A stretch of DNA of 64,000 nt, from positions 1-64,000 of IMG/VR virus record IMGVR_UViG_3300033182_000769. The stretch is one strand, 5' to 3'. The notes under the pieces are model-generated. The model was not told the origin of the DNA and made no database searches. It saw only the letters and a program-made list of their open reading frames with translations. Below are positions 51,287-60,460 of the stretch, piece by piece. A program made the translations under genes and the position numbers. Position 1 is the first letter of the stretch. The number at the start of each line of letters is the position of its first letter. The stretch comes from a virus.

Positions 51287-53875
51287 TTACTCTTGGTTTA
51301 AAAAACCATCTCCATAATACTGATCGTCAAACTGGTCAGTTCCCTGTGAACTTCCGGTTGTGGTCTCTTCGCCGCCGGGCGAGACCGGGGCAGGCGCAAC
51401 ACCAGAATTATTGTCTGTTGTATTCTTCTTAGGATTAGGTGCTGTCGATGTTGGCGGTTCTTTCTTATTACCAACTTTTGTAGGCATAGTGTTTTTCTTA
51501 TCAGGTTCAGCAAGAGATTGTTTTCCGTCATAGTCTTGTGCTTGTCCTGGCATTCTTATACAGTGTAAGGACTGTGTAAACTTTCCTTGGTTGAAGTGAT
51601 TTTCAACTGTTACAACTTTGTAAATTCCACTAAACGGACTTTCTTTTTGTTCTGGCGAAAATTTATACAAACCTTCTGTAAGATCTATATCTGCAGGTGT
51701 TCTAAAAGATAGGTAAATGAAAACGTCACCGTCTTCACAATTTGCCGTTCCGTCTACTGTCATTTGTTCAAACCCAAGCGCAGGTGCAGCGTGATAATTT
51801 GCAATACCATTATCAACGATCCAATAAGGGTCTCCTAAGATCTCTAAGTCAACTTTAACTAAGTCAGCACTTGTTCCATCAATAAATGCTTGATGGAACG
51901 CCTCGGCAACCATCTGCTCTGTGTCTCCTGTGGCTGCACCGCCTTTGTTTACTTTTTTCAACAAAGCAGGATTATTTCTAACTCTTGCTCTTCCTAAATT
52001 TGCCGTTTGTGCTTCCGGTGCGGTTCCTTGAGGAGCGGTTGTTTCTTTTCCTACGTCAGGAGCAGGACCTTGCTGATCAGGATTTACAACAGTTCTTGTA
52101 TTTGATTCTGGTGACGGGTTGCCACCTACGTAGAATAAATTATCTATCTGTATATCAAACCCAATTATGTCTGCATTCTGCCCCGTATAGATGTAGTCGT
52201 ATGACTTTGTAATTTTCTTCGCTAACTCTCCGTATCCAATTGGCATACTTGTTGGGTTAGAAAAAACTGTATGATGTACTTTGTACGGAACAACTCTGTA
52301 GATTATCTTACGAGCATAATCTCCAATAATGGGGTCAAAATCTAAGTACTCCATCTGGCCGTCAATCCTAAACCATGTAATCATACCGGCAGCATCAATT
52401 TCTGCATTAGTAATTGTTCGTTTTGCAAACAACGATGTTGTTACTACAGAATTAATAATTTCCATTATTGTCTGCGACTGGGAGAAATAGAAAGTTCGTT
52501 TTTCAACATCTATTTCCATCTTATCTCGTTTTAGTCGACCTGTCTTTTCGTCGACTACATCTTCAGGATGTTTAAAAACAAAGTTGCCGCCTGTTGTAGC
52601 ATCAAATCCAAAACCAGACTGGCCAAATGGGTTTTGACCGTATTGACCCGATAATCCTTCGTATGTACTTGCTGCTACTGCCGACCCTTTAATTGTAGTT
52701 GTTGAACTTGGAGTACTTGATGTTGTTGCTCCTTTTGTATCCGGTAGTGTTAAAACTGTAATCTCTGATGAGGCAGATGTTGGAAAATGAATTTCGTAAA
52801 CATCTGGTGAACCTATTTTTCCTTCATCCACTAAATTTTGTTCATTTTGATTAAGTTGCGCACACAGACTTTTTTCTCCAGAAACTAAAATTTCATCAAC
52901 AGTTCCGGTTCTTGTTGCTGTTAAACTGATGTCTTTATACATAGTTGCCATAACATCTGACATAGTTTGATGATTAGTTGGCACTGCCTGGATTGAATAA
53001 ACACATCCTCCTTCGTTGACATTAAATGTTGCTTTTGTTATGTACAAAACAAAATATTTAGGTTTTACAGTACTCAAAATTTTTCCTGTCTCACTCCATC
53101 CTTTGATGTCAAGTCTAAGTAGGAACGGTGCTGAAAAGTAATCCGGCCAGCCTGCTTTAATTGCGGCCACTTGTAAACTTTGAAGTAGCAATCCCATACT
53201 ATACGGTTCAATAACTTCAAAGTCAAACTTTATGGCGTTGGTGTTACCGGTTTTCGGTCCAGGAGCAATAACTGTTTTCATTTTAAAATTTTCAATATAG
53301 TACTCAGGTGAACCGTGTTTTGTATTTGTTCTAAGGTTGTCGCCACGTCCAGCACTTGAAAAAATAATGCTTGATTCAGAAACTGATCCTGTATCAATAT
53401 TGATATCAAAAAAGTCAGCAAACGATAAATCATCTGTTCTATATAACGACGGATTATTAAACTGTTCAGGTGTTAATACAGCCAGTGTCCATAAAGGTGA
53501 AAAAGATGCAAAGTGTTCTAATGGATTTTCAACAAGATTTTGTAGATTGTGTCTTGGGTTAGGGTGTGTCATGCCTAACTCTGCTTCTTCTACAGTTGGT
53601 TTTCCACCTACTATTTTATTAACTGCACTTTCAAAAACAGACCCTGTGGTAATTTTTGCTAATGCTTCGGGAAGATTTTTAGGAACTGCTGCAGGTATGT
53701 TTGGAGTTCCGTCTGGTTTTTTATTCTGATAAGCATCTAACTGAGATTGTGTACCATATACTCTTGCTTTTTGTCCGCTAATTGTTGTTTCAATATACGG
53801 CTTAGTTCTATCTATATTGAAGTTTACTGTTTGGCCATTACTTTGTAATCTACGTTCGATAAATTCGTCGGCCAT
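51287..53875 (-). CDS. Baseplate hub-like structural protein
   Basis: An 862-residue protein in the hub region next to gp5 and gp53. Features include VTPEFIERR-like N-terminus, hub-like beta segments (DFEVIEPYSMGLLLQSLQVA; LLRLDIKGWSETGKIL; VYSIQAVPTNHQT) and a later YLDFDPIIGDYARKIIYRVV segment with VPYKVHHTVFSNP. The C-terminal 80 residues are low-complexity Pro/Thr/Gly/Asn, probably disordered. I infer a gp27-like central hub protein from position and composition; family assignment is not certain. Confidence 0.6.
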   Translation of the reverse strand: MADEFIERRLQSNGQTVNFNIDRTKPYIETTISGQKARVYGTQSQLDAYQNKKPDGTPNIPAAVPKNLPEALAKITTGSVFESAVNKIVGGKPTVEEAELGMTHPNPRHNLQNLVENPLEHFASFSPLWTLAVLTPEQFNNPSLYRTDDLSFADFFDINIDTGSVSESSIIFSSAGRGDNLRTNTKHGSPEYYIENFKMKTVIAPGPKTGNTNAIKFDFEVIEPYSMGLLLQSLQVAAIKAGWPDYFSAPFLLRLDIKGWSETGKILSTVKPKYFVLYITKATFNVNEGGCVYSIQAVPTNHQTMSDVMATMYKDISLTATRTGTVDEILVSGEKSLCAQLNQNEQNLVDEGKIGSPDVYEIHFPTSASSEITVLTLPDTKGATTSSTPSSTTTIKGSAVAASTYEGLSGQYGQNPFGQSGFGFDATTGGNFVFKHPEDVVDEKTGRLKRDKMEIDVEKRTFYFSQSQTIMEIINSVVTTSLFAKRTITNAEIDAAGMITWFRIDGQMEYLDFDPIIGDYARKIIYRVVPYKVHHTVFSNPTSMPIGYGELAKKITKSYDYIYTGQNADIIGFDIQIDNLFYVGGNPSPESNTRTVVNPDQQGPAPDVGKETTAPQGTAPEAQTANLGRARVRNNPALLKKVNKGGAATGDTEQMVAEAFHQAFIDGTSADLVKVDLEILGDPYWIVDNGIANYHAAPALGFEQMTVDGTANCEDGDVFIYLSFRTPADIDLTEGLYKFSPEQKESPFSGIYKVVTVENHFNQGKFTQSLHCIRMPGQAQDYDGKQSLAEPDKKNTMPTKVGNKKEPPTSTAPNPKKNTTDNNSGVAPAPVSPGGEETTTGSSQGTDQFDDQYYGDGFLNQE

Positions 53876-53876
53876 G

Positions 53877-54176
53877 TTAAACTCCTAAGTATTTTTCTAA
53901 GTTGCTCTTCTTTGGCAGATAAATTTGTGTTCCTGGAATAAAATCAAAAATAGGGTCTTTTAAAATGCTCATGTTTCTTTGAGCAAACACCCACCATAAC
54001 TTTTCATTTTCATATAAATCATATGCTAACAAGTCTGGTCTAAATTTGTATTGATTTTCAATAACGTATTTGTAATCACTATCTTCTGAGGGCACCGGGC
54101 GAATTCTTAATAGATCCAAGTATAATGCTGTTTCGCTTGTATTACTCCATGGTGAAGATTTTTTATAGGTTGCCAT
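53877..54176 (-). CDS. gp53: Baseplate wedge protein gp53
   Basis: A 99-residue protein with the gp53 signature: FRPDLLAYDLYENEKLWWVF, then AQRNMSILKDPIFDFIPGTQ and IYLPKK, a LysM-like fold. gp53 joins adjacent wedges around the hub. T4 gp53 is 196 residues, so this is a compact marine-phage form. The gene is one base from each neighbour, which confirms co-transcription with gp48. Confidence 0.92.
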   Translation of the reverse strand: MATYKKSSPWSNTSETALYLDLLRIRPVPSEDSDYKYVIENQYKFRPDLLAYDLYENEKLWWVFAQRNMSILKDPIFDFIPGTQIYLPKKSNLEKYLGV

Positions 54177-54177
54177 A

Positions 54178-55473
54178 TTATAAGTATCCTATTCTTCCAT
54201 TTTGAGCCATCTTTCCTGAAGCAAAATCTGCCAAGTTGAACTTTCTCATTCCTGCTCTGTTGTAAATTGGCGCTAATTGAACATTAATTGTGCTCAATGT
54301 AGGAACCATTGTGTTTGTTCCAAATGTATCACATTTAATATATTGTACATCTGGTGGTAAATCTACTGAAAAACTCTTTACAACAACAGGAACCCTGTCA
54401 AAAACACTTGCTCCGTATCCTGACAAATAACAAATTATTGGCGGGTTTCCTACTAAATCGCCCTGTCCATAAAACATCTTTGTTGCTGTACGGAAAAATG
54501 TTGTTGCGGCAATCCAGTACGCTGCATCCGCTGATGTCTCTGATGGGAACTGTCCGGAAATATTAATATCGTCCACTTGTGAGTTCTTATATGCGAGGAA
54601 AGGATAATTATTATGTGTAGGATCAATGCTTGAATAATTTGCACTTGTCGCAAGGTCTATAGTTGGCAGTATTGGAAATACAACACCGCCTGTTGATGAT
54701 AACCTGCTGAACAACGGGTTTTGGCCAAAATAAGACCACTCGCAAGTAATTTTAACACGCCAGTCGTCTTTAGTGCCGGGTGTTAATTTTATTTCTTGTC
54801 CTGAACTGTCAAATAATTCAGCGCCACTTGGGAGATTTATACCTCTTTTGAGACTTAATATATCATTTAACGAGCCTGCGGCTTTAGACAATCCAGAAGC
54901 AATGCCTTTTATCCCACCGGCTAAATCGCCGCCAGTTAGTTTACTTAAAGACGACGTTATTTCTGCGCCTCCCGGAAACTTTGATGCCAACGCAGAAGCA
55001 TCCGATGCAAGAGAAGATAAGGAAAATCCGTTACCGCTCGGTAAAGCAGACGACACAGGGTTAGAATCTGCTGCCAGGTATGAAGCATCACCCCAATCTA
55101 CATCTTCATCCCAATCGTCTTCATCGGACCCTGTAGCGCCGTTTAAGCCTGATCCAACACCGCCCGATAGTCTTGTAACTGCTTCATCTAACTTTACTTT
55201 GGATTCTGCTACGCCTGCGTCAATTGCGGCTGGTGCTTCTGATGCTACTGTCTGCACTTGTTCTGTGATTCCAGAAACAAGTTTAGCAAAAGGGTTTCCA
55301 GACAAACTAAATCCGCTACCGCCTTCGCCAAAGCCAAGGGCGTTAGTTAAACTTTCATTGAGCGCACGATTAGATGCCACTTGCTCTGCTGTGATTCCAT
55401 TCGGATCACCTGATTGTGCATTAATTCGTGCTGCTTCTTCTGCAGGAGTATTTGGATATGTTTTTTTGGCCAT
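54178..55473 (-). CDS. gp48: Baseplate tail-tube cap gp48-like
   Basis: A 431-residue protein. The C-terminal half (WRVKITCEWSYFGQNPLFSR, then VVFPILPTIDLATSANYSS, THNNYPFLAYKNSQVDDINI, SGQFPSETSADAAYWIAA) is the conserved gp48-like tail-tube cap of T4-like cyanophages. It connects the baseplate to the tail tube. The N-terminal ~200 residues are an Ala/Ser/Gly-rich low-complexity region (LASDASALASKFPGGAEITS). It is the first gene of the minus-strand baseplate transcript, 28 bases downstream of a late promoter motif. Confidence 0.82.
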   Translation of the reverse strand: MAKKTYPNTPAEEAARINAQSGDPNGITAEQVASNRALNESLTNALGFGEGGSGFSLSGNPFAKLVSGITEQVQTVASEAPAAIDAGVAESKVKLDEAVTRLSGGVGSGLNGATGSDEDDWDEDVDWGDASYLAADSNPVSSALPSGNGFSLSSLASDASALASKFPGGAEITSSLSKLTGGDLAGGIKGIASGLSKAAGSLNDILSLKRGINLPSGAELFDSSGQEIKLTPGTKDDWRVKITCEWSYFGQNPLFSRLSSTGGVVFPILPTIDLATSANYSSIDPTHNNYPFLAYKNSQVDDINISGQFPSETSADAAYWIAATTFFRTATKMFYGQGDLVGNPPIICYLSGYGASVFDRVPVVVKSFSVDLPPDVQYIKCDTFGTNTMVPTLSTINVQLAPIYNRAGMRKFNLADFASGKMAQNGRIGYL

Positions 55474-55500
55474 TTTGGTAAAATTTCTTCCTTATTACTC

Positions 55501-55508
55501 TATTTATT
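55501..55508 (-). promoter_or_regulatory. T4-type late promoter motif
   Basis: Minus-strand AATAAATA (one mismatch from TATAAATA) 28 bases before the gp48 start, in the 84-base divergent gap with the gp55 gene. It probably drives the baseplate operon late in infection. Confidence 0.55.
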
Positions 55509-55526
55509 TCAGTAATAATGTGCTAT

Positions 55527-55532
55527 TATAAT
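55527..55532 (+). promoter_or_regulatory. TATAAT -10 box before the gp55 gene
   Basis: A perfect TATAAT 25 bases before the gp55 ATG at 55558, without a good -35 match 16-18 bases upstream. It could be a middle-type promoter that needs an activator; this is uncertain. AGGAG lies at 55539-55543. Confidence 0.45.
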
Positions 55533-55557
55533 AACCTTAGGAGATTAATTAGAGACC

Positions 55558-56403
55558 ATGCAAAAAAGAGTAAACTATTTAAATAACAAAGACCTGTTAA
55601 AAGAAATACACAATTCTAAGAATACATTTTGTTCCTTTACAGAACCAGAATACCATAGATTTGATATTATCTTAGATGATATTGATAAAATTAATGTCAG
55701 AACAACTGCTGAAGCAAAACGTGCTCGAGCAAAACGACTATCACAAATTGCACACGAAGAAGCAATGATTGCTGCGGGTAAAAAATTACCTGCTAAAGAG
55801 TTTGAAATCGATTATAAAAAAGTTGCCAAGACTGATGTGATATTTCGTATCATGACGTTTGATCATATCCCAGAAGATCCTAAACGTAAAAAAACTAAAA
55901 AAACTGTTGCGGATCATCATGTCAAATTAAATTTTCCACCGTTTCAACACTGGAAGTTTGACGAAAACGACAATCTTATCTGTGTAGGTAAAAGTCACTG
56001 GGAGGGCGGTATGCACAACGGTCACTTCAATCCTAAAAAAGGACAAGCAACTAACGAACTTGCTAAGATGTGGATGAAATTGTGTGAAAGATACGCAACA
56101 CGTGGTAATGTTCGTGGTTATACCTATAATGACGAAATGCGAGGGCAGGCTATTTTACAATTAGCACAAATTGGTTTGCAATTTGACGAGTCTAAGTCAG
56201 ACAATCCATTTGCTTATTATACAGCCGCAGTTACTAATTCATTTGTTAGAATTATTAACATTGAAAAACGTAACCAAAACATACGTGACGATATTTTAGA
56301 AATGAATGGCTTAAATCCAAGTTGGACCAGACAAAATCAAGGTGTTGATGAGCGTGCCGCAGAACGTGCATACGCCGGAACAGATTCTTCCAATAACGAT
56401 TGA
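55558..56403 (+). CDS. gp55: Late-transcription sigma factor gp55
   Basis: A 281-residue protein (T4 gp55: 185). The C-terminal 120 residues match the conserved phage late sigma domain: ELAKMWMKLCERYATRGNVR, YNDEMRGQAILQLAQIGLQF, NPFAYYTAAVTNSFVRIINI and EKRNQNIRDDILEMNG. It replaces the host sigma on RNA polymerase and recognises TATAAATA boxes, which explains the motifs listed here. The N-terminal extension is Lys/Arg-rich. It is divergent from the baseplate operon, so its promoter region is shared with gp48. Confidence 0.93.
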   Translation: MQKRVNYLNNKDLLKEIHNSKNTFCSFTEPEYHRFDIILDDIDKINVRTTAEAKRARAKRLSQIAHEEAMIAAGKKLPAKEFEIDYKKVAKTDVIFRIMTFDHIPEDPKRKKTKKTVADHHVKLNFPPFQHWKFDENDNLICVGKSHWEGGMHNGHFNPKKGQATNELAKMWMKLCERYATRGNVRGYTYNDEMRGQAILQLAQIGLQFDESKSDNPFAYYTAAVTNSFVRIINIEKRNQNIRDDILEMNGLNPSWTRQNQGVDERAAERAYAGTDSSNND

Positions 56404-56428
56404 CAAACAACTATTTTGATAGTATAAT
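56400..56428 (+). promoter_or_regulatory. Perfect sigma70-type promoter for gp47/gp46
   Basis: TTGACA at 56400-56405 and TATAAT at 56423-56428 with a 17-base spacer, identical to consensus. The -35 box overlaps the gp55 stop. The predicted start, about 56435, leaves a short leader with GGAG before the gp47 ATG. Confidence 0.85.
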
Positions 56429-56448
56429 ATTATAAGAATGGAGTAACT

Positions 56449-57462
56449 ATGCCATTATTTAAAAAAGCGGCTTGCTTTACAGATATACACTTTGGTATGA
56501 AAAGTGGTAGCCGCACACATAATAACGATTGTGAAAACTTTGTAAAATGGTTTTGCAAAGAAGCAAAAGATGCAGGTGCTGAAACTTGCATCTTTCTTGG
56601 TGACTGGCATCATAACCGTGCTACTACCGACGTAAGCACAATGAACTACACAGTTTCAAATCTCGAAAGACTAAATGAAACATTTGAAAAAGTATATTTC
56701 ATTTTAGGAAATCACGACCTATTCTACAAGGAAAAGAGAGAGATTAACTCTGTAGAATTTATGCGACTGTTTCCAAACATTATTCCTATTAGAGAACCGT
56801 TCACAGAAGGCGATGTTACTATCCTTCCGTGGCTTGTAGGTGATGAATGGAAAACTGTTGAAAAAGATACAAGCAAATATATGTTTGGGCATTTTGAATT
56901 ACCATCATTCTATATGAATGCTATGGTGCAGATGCCAGATCACGGAACACTACAAAAAACACATTTTAAAAATCAAGACTATGTCTTTAGTGGTCACTTC
57001 CATAAGAGACAAAGCAATAATAATATTCACTATATTGGTAATGCGTTTCCGCACAACTATGCAGATGCATGGGATGATGATCGCGGTATGATGTTGCTCG
57101 ATTGGGGCGGTGAACCAGAGTTTCGTACTTGGCCAAAGCAGCCTGTATATAGAACATATAAATTAAGTCGTTTGTTAGACGATCCTGACAGTGAGTTACG
57201 TGAAGGAATGCATTGTCGTGTCACTATTGATGTTCCTATTAGTTTTGAAGAAGCAAACTTTATTAAAGAAACATTAATTCCTCAATACAACTTAAGAGAA
57301 CTAATGCTTATCCCTGAAAAGGTAGAAGTTGAAGAACAAAACTCTACTCCTGTTGATATTAACTTTGAAAGCGTTGATACAATTGTTATGAATCAGATCG
57401 AAGCAATTGAATCAGATGCTTTTGACAAGAAAATGCTATTGGACATTTATAGACACCTATGA
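56449..57462 (+). CDS. gp47: Recombination endonuclease subunit gp47 (Mre11-like)
   Basis: A 337-residue calcineurin-like nuclease of the Mre11/SbcD family (T4 gp47: 339). The metal motifs are Asp12-Ile-His14 (FTDIHFG), Gly51-Asp52 (LGDWHH), Gly87-Asn-His-Asp90 and the later SGHFHKRQ. With gp46 it resects DNA ends for recombination-dependent replication and host DNA degradation. It overlaps gp46 by ATGA and is driven by a perfect promoter. Confidence 0.95.
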   Translation: MPLFKKAACFTDIHFGMKSGSRTHNNDCENFVKWFCKEAKDAGAETCIFLGDWHHNRATTDVSTMNYTVSNLERLNETFEKVYFILGNHDLFYKEKREINSVEFMRLFPNIIPIREPFTEGDVTILPWLVGDEWKTVEKDTSKYMFGHFELPSFYMNAMVQMPDHGTLQKTHFKNQDYVFSGHFHKRQSNNNIHYIGNAFPHNYADAWDDDRGMMLLDWGGEPEFRTWPKQPVYRTYKLSRLLDDPDSELREGMHCRVTIDVPISFEEANFIKETLIPQYNLRELMLIPEKVEVEEQNSTPVDINFESVDTIVMNQIEAIESDAFDKKMLLDIYRHL

Positions 57463-59234
57463 TCAAAATTAAGAATTTAACCGTAAAAAACTTTATGAGC
57501 GTGGGCAATCAAACTCAGGCCATTGACTTTGATAGAGGACATTTAACTCTTGTTTTAGGCGAGAATTTAGATTTAGGCGGAGATGACAGCGGTAGCCGTA
57601 ATGGCACTGGTAAAACTACAATCATCAATAGTTTAAGTTACGCAATATACGGTCAAGCACTTACAAACATTAAGCGTGATAATCTTGTCAACAAGATTAA
57701 CAACAAAGCAATGCTTGTTACTTGTACTTTTGAAAAAGACGGTGTTGAATATCATATTGAACGCGGTCGTAAACCTAATACACTTAATTTGTACATTAAC
57801 GGCCAGGAACAAGAAAATGACGATAGTGAAAGTCAGGGCGATAGTAGAGAAACACAGAAAGAAATTGAACAAATCTTTGGCATGAGCCATGATATGTTTA
57901 AACATTTAGTTGCCTTAAACACTTACACAGAACCATTTTTAAGTATGCGAGCAAATGATCAACGTATGATTATCGAACAGTTGCTTGGTATTACTATGCT
58001 GTCTGAAAAAGCAGACAACTTAAAAGAGCAAATTAAGCAAACAAAAGATGCTATTACTACAGAAAACACTCGCATCGAAACAATTAAAGCAAGTAATGAC
58101 AGAATTTCAGAAAGCATTGCTGGTTTAGAACGTAAGCAATCCTTATGGAAAACAACAAAAGAGAAATCAATCTTAGATTTACAAAAAGCAATTAAAGCCT
58201 TAGAGGCTATCAACATTGATGCAGAGATTGATGCTCACAGATGTTTAGATGATTACAACGAAAAGAAAAAACTAATTACCGAAGCGCAACGTTGGATTGC
58301 CAGCATTGAGGCAGATAACACAAAACAAGAAAATACTATTGCAAAATTAGATAAAGAGATTGCATTATTAAAAGAACACAAGTGTCATACTTGTGGACAA
58401 GAACTGCACGACCAGCAACAAGAAGAAATTTTAAAAAGTAAAGACGAACAAAAACAAGAAGCCGCATTACAACTTCTTGCTAATGAAACACAATGGCAAG
58501 AGCACACTGATGTTATTTCAAAGATTGGTGAATTAGAGCCATGTCCTGCTACTCAATACGACACACTCGAAGAAGCACTCAATCATCGCAGCACATTAGA
58601 AAGTTTACAAAAAGAAATTGAAACAAAACAATCAGAAACTAATCCTTATACAGAACAAATTGAAGAATTAAAAGAAAGCGCCATTCAAGAAGTTAGTTGG
58701 GATACTGTAAACGAACTTACTCGTGTTAAAGAACACCAAGACTTCTTGTTAAAACTGCTTACAAACAAAGATTCATTTGTACGTAAACGTATTATTGATC
58801 AGAACTTAGCATTCTTAAATCAGCGTTTAACGTATTACTTGGCAAAGATCGGTTTGCCACATATAGTGGAGTTTAATAATGATTTAACTGTGATAATTAC
58901 ACAGTTAGGTCAAGATTTAGACTTCGATAATCTATCAAGAGGGGAACGAAACAGACTCGTTTTAGCAATGAGTTGGGCATTCCGTGATGTATGGGAGAAT
59001 CTATATCAAAGCATTAACCTCTTATTCATTGACGAATTAGTCGACAGCGGTATGGATAGTGCCGGCGTTGAAAGTGCCATTGCGGTACTTAAAAAGATGA
59101 CTCGTGAAAGAGAGAAGAATGTTTTCTTAATTTCACACAAAGACGAGTTAATCAGTCGTGTAAACCAAGTTCTAAAAGTTATTAAGGAAAATGGTTTTAC
59201 AAATTATAGTACGGATGTAGAAATTTTGGAATGA
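57459..59234 (+). CDS. gp46: Recombination endonuclease subunit gp46 (Rad50-like)
   Basis: A 591-residue SMC/Rad50-type ATPase (T4 gp46: 560). The Walker A motif GSRNGTGKT (residues 45-53) is preceded by the phage-typical acidic GENLDLGGDD insert. Two coiled coils flank a zinc-hook CHTCGQ (Cys309 and Cys312). The signature LSRGERNRLVLAMSWAF (about 492) and Walker B LLFIDELVDSG (about 520) follow. It forms the gp46/47 complex. It overlaps gp47 and the next small gene by ATGA. Confidence 0.95.
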   Translation: MIKIKNLTVKNFMSVGNQTQAIDFDRGHLTLVLGENLDLGGDDSGSRNGTGKTTIINSLSYAIYGQALTNIKRDNLVNKINNKAMLVTCTFEKDGVEYHIERGRKPNTLNLYINGQEQENDDSESQGDSRETQKEIEQIFGMSHDMFKHLVALNTYTEPFLSMRANDQRMIIEQLLGITMLSEKADNLKEQIKQTKDAITTENTRIETIKASNDRISESIAGLERKQSLWKTTKEKSILDLQKAIKALEAINIDAEIDAHRCLDDYNEKKKLITEAQRWIASIEADNTKQENTIAKLDKEIALLKEHKCHTCGQELHDQQQEEILKSKDEQKQEAALQLLANETQWQEHTDVISKIGELEPCPATQYDTLEEALNHRSTLESLQKEIETKQSETNPYTEQIEELKESAIQEVSWDTVNELTRVKEHQDFLLKLLTNKDSFVRKRIIDQNLAFLNQRLTYYLAKIGLPHIVEFNNDLTVIITQLGQDLDFDNLSRGERNRLVLAMSWAFRDVWENLYQSINLLFIDELVDSGMDSAGVESAIAVLKKMTREREKNVFLISHKDELISRVNQVLKVIKENGFTNYSTDVEILE

Positions 59235-59458
59235 GCACTGAATCGCACGACGAAATGATCCATGCATTCCAAGAATATTTTAAATGGCAGGATCGATTTG
59301 AGTACCATGGCTCGGATGAGGCAGGTATTAAAGCACGATTTTGGCTCAGCGAAATACGAAATCAGGCGAGTATCAGGCGAGTAGAAATACAAGAAAAACG
59401 TAAGGCAAGAAAAGCAGCCAGAAAAGGCATGGTAGGGAGACCAAAAAAGCATAACTAA
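59231..59458 (+). CDS. Small basic hypothetical protein
   Basis: A 75-residue protein starting in the gp46 stop (ATGA). It has an acidic helical start (SHDEMIHAFQEYFKWQDRF) and a very basic tail (EKRKARKAARKGMVGRPKKH) that could bind nucleic acid; GRPKK resembles an AT-hook. Conserved small proteins of similar plan follow gp46 in marine T4-like phages, but no function is known to me. Its basic tail hints at a DNA-binding cofactor of gp46/47. Confidence 0.6.
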   Translation: MSTESHDEMIHAFQEYFKWQDRFEYHGSDEAGIKARFWLSEIRNQASIRRVEIQEKRKARKAARKGMVGRPKKHN

Positions 59459-59465
59459 TAGCGTT

Positions 59466-59921
59466 ATGCATTGGACCCACGAAGGCAAAATAGTAGACTC
59501 GATTTCCGACGAATACGAAGGTTTCGTCTATCTCATAACAAATCTAAAAACCGGGCAAAAATATATAGGCAAAAAACTTGCTAAATTTAAAACTACTAAA
59601 CCACCACTCAAAGGACGAAAAAACAAACGTCGAGGCACAAAAGAAAGCGATTGGAAAACCTATTGGGGTTCTTCAGATCGTTTAAACGCAGATGTCCAAG
59701 CATTAGGCCCGGAAAACTTTACCAGAGAAATACTTTATTTTTGCAAAAACAAGGCAGAGATGTCCTACATAGAGGCAAGAGAACAGTTTGACCGCCGTGT
59801 ATTAGAAACAGATGATTATTATAACGGTATTATAGCAGTGAAAGTAGGCGGTTCAGATAAACTTAGAAAAGCACTTTTAGAACAATCAATCAAACAAAAG
59901 GCAAAAAACACTACCAAATAA
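59466..59921 (+). CDS. GIY-YIG endonuclease-like protein
   Basis: A 151-residue protein with a GIY-YIG domain: GFVYLITNLKTGQKYIGKKL (about residues 19-38; 'VYLI...YIGKK'), followed by a basic segment (LKGRKNKRRGTKESDWKTYW) and an EAREQFDRRVL helix with the metal-binding Glu. The Arg in the central helix region could complete the site. T4-like phages carry similar Seg-type enzymes, some homing, some repair or segregation factors. It directly precedes the structured noncoding region, and no disrupted gene flanks it. It could be free-standing and homing is not shown. Confidence 0.8.
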   Translation: MHWTHEGKIVDSISDEYEGFVYLITNLKTGQKYIGKKLAKFKTTKPPLKGRKNKRRGTKESDWKTYWGSSDRLNADVQALGPENFTREILYFCKNKAEMSYIEAREQFDRRVLETDDYYNGIIAVKVGGSDKLRKALLEQSIKQKAKNTTK

Positions 59922-60189
59922 GCCCGCACCGGCGCAGTTATGGTGCCCTGAATCCCTTCTGATGTGAGAGGGTAAGGAATCTGGTTGGTAGCAGAGAACT
60001 CAGCCACTACCCGTAATGGATGAGGATCGCTTAAACCCTGCGATTTGGCTGTTTGATAGGAATGTTAAAAGGTAAAAAGAGAGTAGAGAATACTCAGGCT
60101 TATTATAGAAGTCAGCGTTTTTATAATAAGTTGCCGTTGTACGTAAGATACGAGGACGGGTTGAGCAGGTAACGGACAACCGCCTGCGC

Positions 60190-60253
60190 AATGTGCAATA
60201 ATTTGCACATTATAGTACAAAAAGTACATTAATGTGCATATTTTTGCACATTA
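60190..60253 (+). repeat. Inverted and direct TGCACATT repeats
   Basis: Two hairpins with the same arms: AATGTGCAA/TTGCACATT (60190-60211, loop TAAT) and AATGTGCA/TGCACATT (60231-60252, extendable by T/A). Between them is a GTAC/GTAC hairpin. The 14 bases TTTGCACATTATAG occur directly at 60202-60215 and 60243-60256, 41 bases apart. The repeats could bind a dimeric protein or form a regulatory RNA module. Confidence 0.7.
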
Positions 60254-60460
60254 TAGACCTAACGCTGTTGTGAACTGGGGAACACAGATAATGTTCAAAA
60301 CCCTTTGAGCCCGGCAACGGGCTTATTGTGACTGAAGAATCAAGATAATGCTAAAACTGCTTCGCAGTTAATATTTCTCCCACATAAAACATTTCACATC
60401 TTGCACATCTTGCTAATTATTAGAGAAGAGAAAGTGGCGCTTGAGCAAAGCGAAAAGCGC

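Noticed and set aside
54773-55531. Plus-strand 252-residue ORF opposite the gp48-like gene
   Set aside because: It lies fully antisense to a well-supported structural gene with conserved sequence; its length reflects the Ala/Gly-rich codon pattern of the other strand.
59958-59970. Hammerhead-like CTGATG
   Set aside because: The following core GAAA and the three-stem arrangement are missing.
59922-60100. tRNA or tmRNA candidate (GGTTGGTAGC looks like a D-arm)
   Set aside because: No matching acceptor stem, anticodon arm or TPsiC arm (GGTTCGAAT) can be folded nearby.
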